This document shows, piece by piece, positions 33,668-42,555 of a DNA stretch of 64,000 bases. Each line of letters opens with the position of its first letter. Position 1 is the stretch's first letter. The notes beneath the pieces were generated by a model that saw only the letters and a list, made by a program, of their open reading frames with translations, made no database searches and was not told the origin of the DNA. The DNA comes from Vibrio ziniensis (GTDB lineage Bacteria > Pseudomonadota > Gammaproteobacteria > Enterobacterales > Vibrionaceae): the NCBI RefSeq assembly GCF_011064285.1, contig NZ_CP049332.1:1-64000 (forward strand), in the 5' to 3' direction. Made by a program: the position numbers and the translations under genes.

Positions 33668-34897
33668 CTAAAAATAATAGTCAAATGATGCTTGGACAAA
33701 ATCATCATTTCTCAAAGAATAAAGAGGGTCGTTCTGGGTATTTGTCTCAGCAAACCAAGCCTCAATAGCTATAGTTATACTATTCGTTAAACGGGTAGAT
33801 GCTTCGAGTTTGTAATACTGACTAGAGCTATTATCGAGATCCTGTGTCATTCCAAACAGCAACTCGCTACTCGCCGCATCATTCAGTGCCAATCGAAAGC
33901 CCGTAAATAAATCATTCTGCCCTACAGCATAAGAATTCTCACCACGTGAATCATATAGGTATTCAGCTAACATGCCTATGTCCCATATAGTCCCAAGAGC
34001 ACCAACAACGGTATATTCGAATCCCCCAACACCTGAGACATATTCGTCAGAGCTATTTTTGTACACTGTTTCCAATTTCCACAGCCAATCTCCAACTGTT
34101 CCTTGAACATCAAGTCCTACATGCTTCATTTGTGGATAATACGGAACTAGAGTTACTCCATCCCATATAAAATAGGGTTCTCGATCTGTACCATCCATAT
34201 AACTCACTCCAATATCCCAATCGCCCAGTGTTGTTGAATAACGAAATGCGTAATCAACATGCTTCTCTTCACTAGAAGACTCATATTGTGCATGGTTAGT
34301 GTCAATTGGAACCGCTGTCCTTAACCGCCCTTGCTCACCTGAAAAAGTTCTTTCTCTAAAATAAGGTAAAATAAACCACTCGGTAACACCCCAATCTTTT
34401 ATTACCGTCAAGTTGATCATTGGTTGACCGAGTTTGTCTTCACCATCTATCGATTCAACTGCATCAGTCTGATTGATAACATCAACCAAATGCTCCGACT
34501 CAGCCACTCCCCAAAACACTTTCCCTAGACCAATTTTTAAACTGTAATCTCCCCAATAAGTTAAATAATGGAGTTCCCTTATATCTGCGTGTGTTCTTTC
34601 ATCATCCATTTCATCGTATCGATAGAACGGAATGAAAGTAATATTTGAGTCTTTTGAAATGCGCCAATTCCATTCGGGTAGCAGATAAGCAGAAGTCTGG
34701 CTAGAGTCCTGATTTTCATCTCCATCTACAAAAAAATACCTATATTCCAGATTAAACTGTCCGCTAAAACGAATATTGCTCTGAGCTAACACAGAAAAAG
34801 AGAACAACCATGCGCCTATCATCCACATGAAACGGAAATGGTAACGCATCCTAAAAAAATTTATTATCTTATTAACAACAATTAGATTCGCAACCAT
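33668..34897 (-). CDS. Outer-membrane beta-barrel protein linked to an RND exporter
   Basis: A 409-residue exported protein. The signal peptide is at MRYHFRFMWMIGAW-LFSFSVLAQ; the ATG at 34897, which overlaps the upstream TAA by one base (TAATG), gives 16 extra residues before it. The mature protein is rich in alternating aromatic/polar strands, with repeated D-W-x and Y-x-Y pairs, and ends in phenylalanine (ASFDYYF), the outer-membrane insertion signature. It follows the LolA-like protein and the RND exporter in one operon; this trio suggests export of a lipid or lipoprotein to the outer membrane. I cannot name the family firmly. Confidence 0.8.
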   Translation of the reverse strand: MVANLIVVNKIINFFRMRYHFRFMWMIGAWLFSFSVLAQSNIRFSGQFNLEYRYFFVDGDENQDSSQTSAYLLPEWNWRISKDSNITFIPFYRYDEMDDERTHADIRELHYLTYWGDYSLKIGLGKVFWGVAESEHLVDVINQTDAVESIDGEDKLGQPMINLTVIKDWGVTEWFILPYFRERTFSGEQGRLRTAVPIDTNHAQYESSSEEKHVDYAFRYSTTLGDWDIGVSYMDGTDREPYFIWDGVTLVPYYPQMKHVGLDVQGTVGDWLWKLETVYKNSSDEYVSGVGGFEYTVVGALGTIWDIGMLAEYLYDSRGENSYAVGQNDLFTGFRLALNDAASSELLFGMTQDLDNSSSQYYKLEASTRLTNSITIAIEAWFAETNTQNDPLYSLRNDDFVQASFDYYF

Positions 34898-35682
34898 TAG
34901 TGCAATCTCGTTAGGACATTTTGATGGAAATCTCTATCTTGTAACCCAGTGTTAAATCTAATGTTTTCTGTTTTCAGCTCGGTACTTTTACCGCTCTGCT
35001 TATTAACCATATCCAAAGTATGAGCTCGCCAGTACTTATTTTGATACAGGGTATAATCCGTTAAGGTCAACACTTTAAGTAGCGAATTTTTGCGATCGTA
35101 GTACTCAATTCTCATCGGACGGTACTCTACTTTATCTAGCCAGATGAGCTCCCTCTTATATCCCGAATTAGAATCAACCGGTGTCTGCTCAACTAGATAA
35201 CAATCTATACCTTCTAGCGATTCATCTTTGATGTACATAAATTGATATTTTTCAATTTCAAATGAACTTAGATCTTCGTAAGAGAACTCACTTCCCATAA
35301 ACGGACCAGATTTATTTTTGGAAGCGATACGTTTAACCCTTTTCAAGGCTGGTAGGTAAAGCCACTGATCATCCGCATCTTTAATATGAGAGTAAGTGAG
35401 AAAAGCACTACCTCTTACATCGCCTGGTTCATCAAAAATAGTTAACCCTTTATCCCCGTCCTCTTTTACTTCCAAAGACATAGTACGCATTTTGCGAATA
35501 CTCTGCTCACCTTGGGAATTTCTAAGAATCATGGTGACTGTCGCTGTGGAATCATTCCACCCTATATCTCTCGCTTTTCGCTCCTTCGCAATTTCCAAGC
35601 CTTTCATTGAATCGGCCAAGGCAACAGCAGGCGTTATAGCTGCTATCAATAAAAGACTCACGAGCTTGATTTTCATTTCCAT
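34897..35682 (-). CDS. LolA-like outer-membrane lipoprotein-sorting family protein
   Basis: About 261 residues with a signal peptide (KIKLVSLLLIAAITPAVALA). The mature part carries the family pattern: MKGLEIAKERKARDIGW, GSAFLTYSH, WLYLPALKRVKRIA, and GPFMGSEFSYEDLSSF. These are typical of the LolA_like proteins that accompany MMPL/RND exporters. It probably carries a lipid between the membranes. ATG at 35682 is chosen because it starts just before the signal peptide; a start at 35727 is open but unlikely. It is coupled to the beta-barrel gene. Confidence 0.87.
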   Translation of the reverse strand: MEMKIKLVSLLLIAAITPAVALADSMKGLEIAKERKARDIGWNDSTATVTMILRNSQGEQSIRKMRTMSLEVKEDGDKGLTIFDEPGDVRGSAFLTYSHIKDADDQWLYLPALKRVKRIASKNKSGPFMGSEFSYEDLSSFEIEKYQFMYIKDESLEGIDCYLVEQTPVDSNSGYKRELIWLDKVEYRPMRIEYYDRKNSLLKVLTLTDYTLYQNKYWRAHTLDMVNKQSGKSTELKTENIRFNTGLQDRDFHQNVLTRLH

Positions 35683-35779
35683 AAAACAAACTTTCCGCGA
35701 GTTAGCAAAGCAAGAAACATTTAGCATTGAGTTTTCCCTTAATATCGGCTGAATAGTTCTGAGTTACGCCATTCAGCAC

Positions 35780-38134
35780 TTAATTTAATTTGCTATCGGT
35801 ATTCACATGAGTACAGTCACGGCGACTGAAAACAATCAATAGGCTTGGTAAAAACAAGAAATCAATTACTAACGCTAAGAATATAATAAGACTGCTCAGA
35901 ATACCCATGTCTGAGTTTAGTCTAAATGTGGACATAGCGAGCACAGAAAAGCCCGCAACCAGAACCACAGTTGTAATCCATAACGCCTGTCCGACATGAT
36001 GAAATGAATAACGAATTGCCTCTTCTGGACCATAACCTTGTTGCCTAGCAGCTTTATACTTGGCCAGGAAATGGACACCATCGTCCACAACAATTCCTAA
36101 TGTTAGCGAAGCAACAACCGATAATGCCAAATTGATTTCCGCGGAAATTAAAGCCCACATACCGAAACCAATGACCGCCGGTACCATGTTGGGAATAATA
36201 CTGATCAAACCTAACTTAAATGAACGTAGGGATAACATCAATAAAACTGAAATCATAAGTAAACTGACGGGCAATGAAATCAGCATACTTTTCATGTTGG
36301 TTGCGCCAATATGTGCAAACATCATAAACGGACTGGATGCTTGAACAATATAAGGATCCTTTGAAGTAGAATTGTGGTTAAACCAATTATAAATACGTTG
36401 CTCTAAGGCGATGGACTCATCACTGCCAAGATTCTTAGTAATCACTTGTATTTTCAATGCCGACTTATCGATATTAATCTGATTATTCAAATCTAGCCCA
36501 TAAGGCAATGACATTTCATACATCAGTAGATATTGAGCGGCCAATTCTTTGTTTTCAGGTAAGCGATAATGAAAACGATCATCGCCATGCATGTTCATAT
36601 TTAATCGTTTTAAAATGTCTGTTAGGGATGTTACATGGTCGACTTCTGGCTGAGCTCTTAGCCATTCAGTAAAAGAATCAACTTCTGTTAAAAACTCTGG
36701 TTCTACAATACCGTGCTCTTCATTACTATCAATGGAAATGCTCACTGAACCCATACCACTGATATGTGTTTGCATAAAATCTGCAGCTTGGCGAAATTCA
36801 CTTTGCTCACTAAAATATTTCGCTGGTTCATCATTAATTCGGTTAAGTGATATCAGCCAAGCAGAGATAACGATAATTACAACCGATCCTACCAATAACA
36901 GATTTTTTTTCGCTACAACAAAAGCACTAAAGCTATCCATATAATTTGGTGCATCGTCATTGTGAAGTGGCAACTGAGCATTAGGGAATAACTTAAGTAA
37001 CGCTGGTAATAAAGTTAGAGCAAATAAGCAAGCTAACATAACACCCAATGCCGCTAAACTACCAAAAGATCTCAATGCTGGTGAATCTGACATATTCATC
37101 ATCAAGAAACCTATGGCTGTCGTTAAAGAAGTGATAATAACAGGAACGAAATTAATTTTTAGGCTATATAAAATTGCTTTACTTTTGCTCTCACCTTTGG
37201 CCATTTGGTGGCGCATAGTCGCAATAATATGAACACAATCTGCAACAGCAAGGGTGAGAACCAATGTTGGTATGTTTACCGATGCTATATTCATTGCCAC
37301 TCCCCACCAAGATGCAAGGCCAATGGCAGTTGTCACTGAGCTAGTAACCACGATCATGGTGGCAAATACACTAAATACAGATCTAAGCATTAGTGTTAGA
37401 AAAACCATAATAACCAATAGCATAATGGGAACCAAGGTCATAATGTCCTTTTTGGCCGACGCAATAAATGAGTAATTCATCGCAACTAGCCCAGCCTTGT
37501 AAAAGTGAACATCAGGATATTTTTCTTGATATTCCAGCAAGAATTGACTGACATAGTCATACACTTCAACTATTTCAGCAGTCATATTCTTATTTGGTAG
37601 CTGTACTGTAATATTAATAACCGACACATCGCCGTTTGAGGAAACAATTGCGTTCTTTGTTTCGGGCGCATTTAATGCTATCAATCTGACTTTATGGATA
37701 TTTTCAGTCGAGAATTCGAAAGAATCAGCAACAAGATCATCGACTAAGAGTTCATCTTCTGTAGCTTCGGTATGCTGATAATTGGTCAAGGAATCTACCC
37801 TACTGGAATAAGGCGTTTGCCAAGCAGCATCCGTTAGCTGCTTTATCAATTTAAGAGTGTTTGGCGTAAATACGTTGCCACTGTTTGGAGCAATGACTAT
37901 AGCCATACTGTCTGTCTTTGAAAAACGCGATTGAATTATTTCAAACGCCTGCAACTGAGGATTAGAAGGGTCAAAGAATACATTGTATTCGCCTTTGAAT
38001 GTAAGCTGCGACAAGCCTATTGAAGCTGAAAATATCAATATAATACAGATAATTAAGACCATCTTTGGAAACTTAATCATAATCGCAAGCGCTGCTTCGA
38101 ATTTACTACTTACGCGGGTATTACTCTCTTCCAT
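35780..38134 (-). CDS. RND/MMPL-family exporter
   Basis: A 784-residue inner-membrane transporter with 12 predicted helices in two halves, each with a large periplasmic loop. Helix blocks such as TLVLTLAVADCVHIIATM and LTLGIVVDDGVHFLAKY contain the D-x-x-H pattern typical of MMPL/SSD-type RND proteins (proton relay aspartates). Class members export lipids, hopanoids or other hydrophobic compounds. It leads the operon with the LolA-like and beta-barrel proteins. Substrate is unknown; adjacency to the N-acyl product genes 12 kb away is not evidence of a link. Confidence 0.9.
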   Translation of the reverse strand: MEESNTRVSSKFEAALAIMIKFPKMVLIICIILIFSASIGLSQLTFKGEYNVFFDPSNPQLQAFEIIQSRFSKTDSMAIVIAPNSGNVFTPNTLKLIKQLTDAAWQTPYSSRVDSLTNYQHTEATEDELLVDDLVADSFEFSTENIHKVRLIALNAPETKNAIVSSNGDVSVINITVQLPNKNMTAEIVEVYDYVSQFLLEYQEKYPDVHFYKAGLVAMNYSFIASAKKDIMTLVPIMLLVIMVFLTLMLRSVFSVFATMIVVTSSVTTAIGLASWWGVAMNIASVNIPTLVLTLAVADCVHIIATMRHQMAKGESKSKAILYSLKINFVPVIITSLTTAIGFLMMNMSDSPALRSFGSLAALGVMLACLFALTLLPALLKLFPNAQLPLHNDDAPNYMDSFSAFVVAKKNLLLVGSVVIIVISAWLISLNRINDEPAKYFSEQSEFRQAADFMQTHISGMGSVSISIDSNEEHGIVEPEFLTEVDSFTEWLRAQPEVDHVTSLTDILKRLNMNMHGDDRFHYRLPENKELAAQYLLMYEMSLPYGLDLNNQINIDKSALKIQVITKNLGSDESIALEQRIYNWFNHNSTSKDPYIVQASSPFMMFAHIGATNMKSMLISLPVSLLMISVLLMLSLRSFKLGLISIIPNMVPAVIGFGMWALISAEINLALSVVASLTLGIVVDDGVHFLAKYKAARQQGYGPEEAIRYSFHHVGQALWITTVVLVAGFSVLAMSTFRLNSDMGILSSLIIFLALVIDFLFLPSLLIVFSRRDCTHVNTDSKLN

Positions 38135-38276
38135 GAGCCTAGCCTTTAACCGTGAGTATTATAAACAGATATAATAAAAGTGGAATTTATACCCATCTAT
38201 ACAAAATTGAATTCAATACCATATTAGCAGAAAAAGATAACACTATGTTTACCAAGTAAAATCAAATAAATCAGTA

Positions 38277-38463
38277 ATACCAATCTGAACAATTTATTGT
38301 TCAGTGATTGAGCATTAATAAGCATACCCTCTGAGCCAAGGAAGGCTCGGCCGAGTATCATGGACGCTTTCTTATAAAATAGTAGGGATGCGAGTTTGCG
38401 TTCGGGACCTAATGATTGCTGCACCGATACTTAACCTGATCATATTTTTACTTGGAACGGTAT
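38277..38463 (-). repeat. Dispersed MITE-like repeat, copy C (opposite orientation, diverged)
   Basis: A 187-base element bounded by ATACC at the left and GGTAT at the right. Read on the minus strand it aligns with copies A and B: the left part (CAATCTGAACAATTTATTG then TTCAGTGATTGAGC) corresponds to their right end and CTGATCATATTTTTA to their left end. The palindromic core has GAGCCAAGGAAGGCTC (38333-38348). It is more diverged than A versus B. Confidence 0.7.
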
Positions 38464-38625
38464 AAACGTGTTTGAACTGTCCAATAACCTAAATTCAATG
38501 AGAACTTAGATAACTAGTTACTTTGTAGCGTTCAAACCATCATAACAAAATGTAATGTCTTTTGGCTATTTCCTTCCAACCCGAGTGCTGGATAGAGTGC
38601 AAATAAAGGATTATTTAGAATAGAT

Positions 38626-38661
38626 AAATAGCCAACTTCTTAATATAAAGCATGGCTATTT
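38626..38661. terminator. Probable bidirectional terminator after the lateral flagellar operon
   Basis: AAATAGCCA (38626-38634) and TGGCTATTT (38653-38661) form a 9-base stem with further inner pairing (CTT/AAG). It lies 17 bases beyond the stop of the last gene of the flgB operon; a TTTTTAT follows on the plus side. Confidence 0.6.
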
Positions 38662-38677
38662 TTATAATAGGAGTGAT

Positions 38678-39730
38678 TTAATAGATATCCGCTAACAGCG
38701 CAACAACTGTATGCCGATGAACATTAGCCTGCACATTTAAAGCTTGAAAAGTTTTGCTGAAATCCTCAGACACTTTATTAAACTGAGCCAGTTTCTGTGA
38801 TATTTGTTCGTCAGAAAGTAAATGTAGTTGGTTTCTCATCGACTGCATCTGTGTGTCGACATCACTTTGATACTGTTTAGCCTGTTCGACACTGGTCTGC
38901 GTTTTTTGCAAGTGTTTGTTAACCTTACTGATACTCTGCTTTATACCATCTCGTGAACTTAGGTCAAACCGCAACTCCGCAATACCATCAGGCTCAGATT
39001 TCAAGTTCAGCATATTCGCCTGACCTGCCGGGAAACGATGTCCCTGTCCAGTAACCCCGACTTTCTGTTCCATTTGCTTGTAAGCATTTTCTTTTGCTTC
39101 AAACACAATAGTTCCATCTTCCGCCACACTGGCACGCATTCCCATTGGAATTAGATTCCGGTCTAACATTTTAACCGTTCTTCGACCGTCTGATGAACCA
39201 TCAAACTGAATCATAACTGAACTACCTTGAGGAAAATCCAAACGAATCTGTTCAGCTTTATTCTGTAGGCGATTGATATTCAATCCAGGAATAGAAAAAC
39301 GACGAACGTCTTCACCATTGAGTTTCAGATTAAGTTCGTTGTCGATAACGCGTTTCCCATCAAAACGGGATTGCTGTAAGACAGCTTCAATCTGCACTTT
39401 AGAACGAGTTAAGTTCTCTTTTAGATTCGGGACATTATCCGTTCCCTGATTCATTGCCTGAGTCAGATCACGCTTAATGTTTGTCAGTTCCTTTCCAACA
39501 AACTGCAACGATTTTGCAGCTATTTGTACTGCAGTCGCCTGTTGCTGCCCCTGAGAAAGCAATACTCCCGAAATAGAATAAACCGATGTGTTACCAGCAT
39601 CGGTGTAACGTGAAGTTTTAGGTGCGGGAAGCTTTCCTGCATCGGAAGCTCGCGACGGAGTAACAGTCGTTCTTTCCTGACCTGTTAGCCGAATCCCATG
39701 AGGGCGAACTTCACCTGTGCTCATTCCCAT
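38678..39730 (-). CDS. Flagellin-like filament/hook-associated protein of unclear role
   Basis: A 350-residue protein directly after flgL (12-base gap) in the lateral operon. After a 45-residue basic, proline-containing lead it has flagellin-type heptad helices: SISGVLLSQGQQQATAVQIA, LTQAMNQ, and QQSRFDGKRVIDNELNLKLN, the last matching the flagellin F-D/N-G-K pattern, and C-terminal helices (SVEQAKQYQSDVDTQMQSM). The N-terminus is not that of a standard flagellin, which begins at the helix. It may be a lateral hook-associated, minor filament or assembly protein. It has no signal peptide, as expected for flagellar type III export. Name is not assigned. Confidence 0.75.
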   Translation of the reverse strand: MGMSTGEVRPHGIRLTGQERTTVTPSRASDAGKLPAPKTSRYTDAGNTSVYSISGVLLSQGQQQATAVQIAAKSLQFVGKELTNIKRDLTQAMNQGTDNVPNLKENLTRSKVQIEAVLQQSRFDGKRVIDNELNLKLNGEDVRRFSIPGLNINRLQNKAEQIRLDFPQGSSVMIQFDGSSDGRRTVKMLDRNLIPMGMRASVAEDGTIVFEAKENAYKQMEQKVGVTGQGHRFPAGQANMLNLKSEPDGIAELRFDLSSRDGIKQSISKVNKHLQKTQTSVEQAKQYQSDVDTQMQSMRNQLHLLSDEQISQKLAQFNKVSEDFSKTFQALNVQANVHRHTVVALLADIY

Positions 39731-39742
39731 TTTTATAAACCT

Positions 39743-40633
39743 CTAAATACGATCAAACAGCGATAAGCCATCTATTTTTACATAACTGGCTTGCGTCGCT
39801 TGCAAAGCAGCCATGAAGCTGTTCAAGCGAACGGAAGCTTCACCATAATCTAACGCTGACAAATCATCCGTCACTTTGTCCACAAATAGCTTATTGTCAG
39901 CATGAGAACTGTCTAATAAGTCTAGCTGATTTTGGCGTCCTCCCAGCTCAGTAATCGCACCTTGCACATTGGAAAACGTTGCATCTAAGTCCGCTAAAGC
40001 ACTTTCAACCTGATTACGGAAATTTGCTGTTGGAACCTGAAATTCTGCAATTAAAGCATCCAACGAAGTCAACATATTACTACCACCACCAAGATCAAGG
40101 ATGTCCTGAGCAGTTATGTTCGATTCCATCGTTACACCTTTTGCAACCGTCACTACTCGTTTATCACTGTTACCTTGAAGATTATAACCGCTGTCTAATG
40201 AAGCTACATTGGTTGCGGTTCCTGAAAACAGATAATGACCTTCCTCATCCTGAGCATTAAATGACGCTGCAACAGAAGCTCGCAGGTTTTCTAATTCAGT
40301 AATAACACCTGCACGGTCATCTGTCGTCATAGTGCCGTTTGCACCCCAAAGTAACCGTTCACGCATATTCTGCAAACTGTCACTGACCGAGCTTAAGTAG
40401 ACCTCTTGACTTGACAGTGTTGTTTTTACATTAGCAATATTGCTTTGATATTGGGTAATGGCGCTATCCTGACGCTCTAAGTTCAGAAGTTTGATTGATG
40501 CCATCGGGTCATCGGACAGTTTTGTCATTCGATCGCCAGTTGCCATTTGCTGCATGACCTTACCTAACCCTGCATTGTTAGTTTGCAGACTTTGCAGCAT
40601 CATTTGACTAAATTGTGTATCACTGATTCTCAT
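39743..40633 (-). CDS. flgL: Lateral flagellar hook-filament junction protein FlgL
   Basis: A 296-residue hook-associated protein, second of the two hook-filament adaptors. MRISDTQFSQMMLQSLQ begins it, followed by GDRMTKLSDDPMASIKLL and RQDSAITQYQSNIANVK, typical of the flagellin/FlgL N-terminal helix; the C-terminus (ALDYGEASVRLNSFMAALQAT) is the partner helix. It follows flgK by ten bases and is close to the end of the operon. Length is normal. Confidence 0.93.
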   Translation of the reverse strand: MRISDTQFSQMMLQSLQTNNAGLGKVMQQMATGDRMTKLSDDPMASIKLLNLERQDSAITQYQSNIANVKTTLSSQEVYLSSVSDSLQNMRERLLWGANGTMTTDDRAGVITELENLRASVAASFNAQDEEGHYLFSGTATNVASLDSGYNLQGNSDKRVVTVAKGVTMESNITAQDILDLGGGSNMLTSLDALIAEFQVPTANFRNQVESALADLDATFSNVQGAITELGGRQNQLDLLDSSHADNKLFVDKVTDDLSALDYGEASVRLNSFMAALQATQASYVKIDGLSLFDRI

Positions 40634-40642
40634 GATGATTCC

Positions 40643-42016
40643 TTAAAACAGCTGTAACACTGAATCAAATAACTGATTCGCGGTACTGATTACTTTCATA
40701 TTTGCGTTGTGAGCATTGGCAAAGTTCATGAGATTCGCGGCTTCTTCATCACTGTTGACTGCACTAATGTTATCTCTGGCCGCAATTGCCTGATTATTCA
40801 TACTCACTTTTGCCTGATAATCAGAATCGGCTTGACGGGCTTTAATTGCCACATCACCAACCATACCTGTAAATGCATCGTTCAATGACACGGAACCAAA
40901 TCCAGTAATGGCAAATGCACGATTACTAATGTCGATAAGCGTGGTTAAATTATCACTGTTACCCGGATTACCATCACCAGACAGTCCTAGTTCGTTAGGC
41001 GTAATATCAGTAATAGTCAGACTTGAAGACGGGTTAGCGGCATCGTAACTAAACAGAGCCTTACCTGCGATGCCGTTGAGATCCAGCCCCATTGCCAGCT
41101 CTGAATTAAATGCATCAGCCATGGATACAGCCATGTCATCTACTGCAGTCATATAAGGTTTAAGAATGTTAGTTTGATACTCTTTAATTGCGCCCAGCTC
41201 ACCACCCACATCGCTAGTTACCGTAAAGCTTTGTTTATCGAAATCAACTTGCAAAGTTGCCATATAAGCATCATTCATATCCGGAACGGAAGTAAGAGAG
41301 CCAGCTTCGCTTCCCATGACTAGTGGCTGACCTGATTTCAATGTCACTTGCATACTACCGTCAGCTTGTTCAGTAGTTTTTACTTCCACCAGCTTTGACA
41401 ACTCCCCAACTAACAAATCACGAGTATCTAACAGCTGTGCAGCGTTAGCGCCTGTCCCTCGACTTTCGACAATTTGCTTATTGATATCAGCGATATTGCT
41501 CATTAGGCTATTTGCCTCAGCAATAGCGGCATTACGTTGATCGCTGAGGTTTTTATGTTGGTTGTAAAGTGACTCAGTTAACGTATTAAAGCGTCGTGAC
41601 ATCGCCTCTGCTTCATTCAAGATTTGCTGACGTAGCGGTAGAGATTCTGGTTTTGAGGTTGCATCATGCAAAGCTGCGAATAAATTATCCAAACCAGCGG
41701 ACAGGCTAAAACCATCTGCATCTAACGTATTCTCGAGGTAACTTAAACTCTCTGTATAACGTGATGAATATGACTCTCCGCTTCCTGTAGACCATGTTTG
41801 TTTAACAATGAATTGGTCTGTTACGCGACGAATGCTTGTTACTTCAACGCCCGTTCCCGCACTTAATCTGTCATGTTGCGAGCCACCGAGAGTACTCATC
41901 AATGCCTGTTGACGACTATAACCTGCGGTGTTTACGTTTGCGACGTTCTGGGCAGTGACATCCAGTGCAACACGGTTAGCATTCAGACCACTTAATGCGA
42001 TATTAACCAGATTCAT
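40643..42016 (-). CDS. flgK: Lateral flagellar hook-associated protein FlgK
   Basis: A 457-residue hook-filament adaptor that is secreted through the flagellar export gate. The N-terminus (NIALSGLNANRVALDVTAQN then VANVNTAGYSRQ) is the conserved flagellar rod/hook motif, and the C-terminal SVNSDEEAANL-type block here reads AVNSDEEAANLMNFANA, typical of FlgK. It is shorter than polar FlgK of vibrios, as is common for lateral versions. It lies between flgJ and flgL. Confidence 0.94.
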   Translation of the reverse strand: MNLVNIALSGLNANRVALDVTAQNVANVNTAGYSRQQALMSTLGGSQHDRLSAGTGVEVTSIRRVTDQFIVKQTWSTGSGESYSSRYTESLSYLENTLDADGFSLSAGLDNLFAALHDATSKPESLPLRQQILNEAEAMSRRFNTLTESLYNQHKNLSDQRNAAIAEANSLMSNIADINKQIVESRGTGANAAQLLDTRDLLVGELSKLVEVKTTEQADGSMQVTLKSGQPLVMGSEAGSLTSVPDMNDAYMATLQVDFDKQSFTVTSDVGGELGAIKEYQTNILKPYMTAVDDMAVSMADAFNSELAMGLDLNGIAGKALFSYDAANPSSSLTITDITPNELGLSGDGNPGNSDNLTTLIDISNRAFAITGFGSVSLNDAFTGMVGDVAIKARQADSDYQAKVSMNNQAIAARDNISAVNSDEEAANLMNFANAHNANMKVISTANQLFDSVLQLF

Positions 42017-42021
42017 ATTTG

Positions 42022-42546
42022 TTAACGCTCCAATTTGCGAATTAATGGCTGACTAAAAGCATTAGTCGTTGTCAATTCAGTTGTTCCCTGCAAATTAGAG
42101 GCGACCACTTCCGTCGTTAAATTAACTGGTTTAACAACATTTTTATCTAGTTCGCTGTTATTGTGGGGCAAGCGTTGAGAAGCTGAAGCAAAATCAACAA
42201 TATTAGATTCTAAACCCTTACTGTCAGGTGATAATTGTTTGACTAACATATCCGCGATACCTGAACTTTGCTTTTTCGCCATCTCAATAGACATCTGCCC
42301 ATCATACATATCGCGAAAAACACCCTGCTGCTTACTAGAAAACGGACTATCTTCGTCAGCCATTACGTCACTACTGCTACGCATCTGACGTAATACCAAT
42401 TGCAGAAACATTGCTTCAAATTGCTTAGCCACTGTTTCCAATGCCCCCTTATCATCCGAAGCCTGTTTGATATTGGCTAAAACATTGTTGTCATGATAGA
42501 GAATGGAACTACTCTGAGTTCTATCATTAGAAAGATCTATCTTCAT
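42022..42546 (-). CDS. flgJ: Lateral flagellar rod-binding protein FlgJ, no muramidase domain
   Basis: A 174-residue protein matching only the rod-binding half of FlgJ: VAKQFEAMFLQLVLRQMR, then SPFSSKQQGVFRDMYDGQMS, conserved in FlgJ N-terminal domains. The C-terminal glucosaminidase half found in enteric and polar FlgJ is missing, and the last about 60 residues are low-complexity. The wall-cutting role is probably taken by the transglycosylase encoded after flgN at 50330. It lies between flgI and flgK. Confidence 0.9.
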   Translation of the reverse strand: MKIDLSNDRTQSSSILYHDNNVLANIKQASDDKGALETVAKQFEAMFLQLVLRQMRSSSDVMADEDSPFSSKQQGVFRDMYDGQMSIEMAKKQSSGIADMLVKQLSPDSKGLESNIVDFASASQRLPHNNSELDKNVVKPVNLTTEVVASNLQGTTELTTTNAFSQPLIRKLER

Positions 42547-42555
42547 GGTTTTTCC

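Larger units (their letters stand above)
38135..38677. other. Intergenic region with repeat copy C and a hairpin
   Basis: This 543-base gap between the RND exporter (start 38134) and the flagellin-like gene (stop 38678) contains an inverted repeat copy (38277-38463) and a hairpin at 38626-38661. I see no credible gene; the short minus-strand frame at 38224-38424 lies inside the repeat. The exporter promoter should lie at its left end. Confidence 0.6.

Noticed and set aside
33339..33768. Short plus-strand frames around the repeat copy A
   Set aside because: They read through a repeated non-coding element; the same frames occur in other repeat copies and have no ribosome-binding site.
38224..38424. 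Short minus-strand frame upstream of the RND exporter
   Set aside because: It lies inside repeat copy C.
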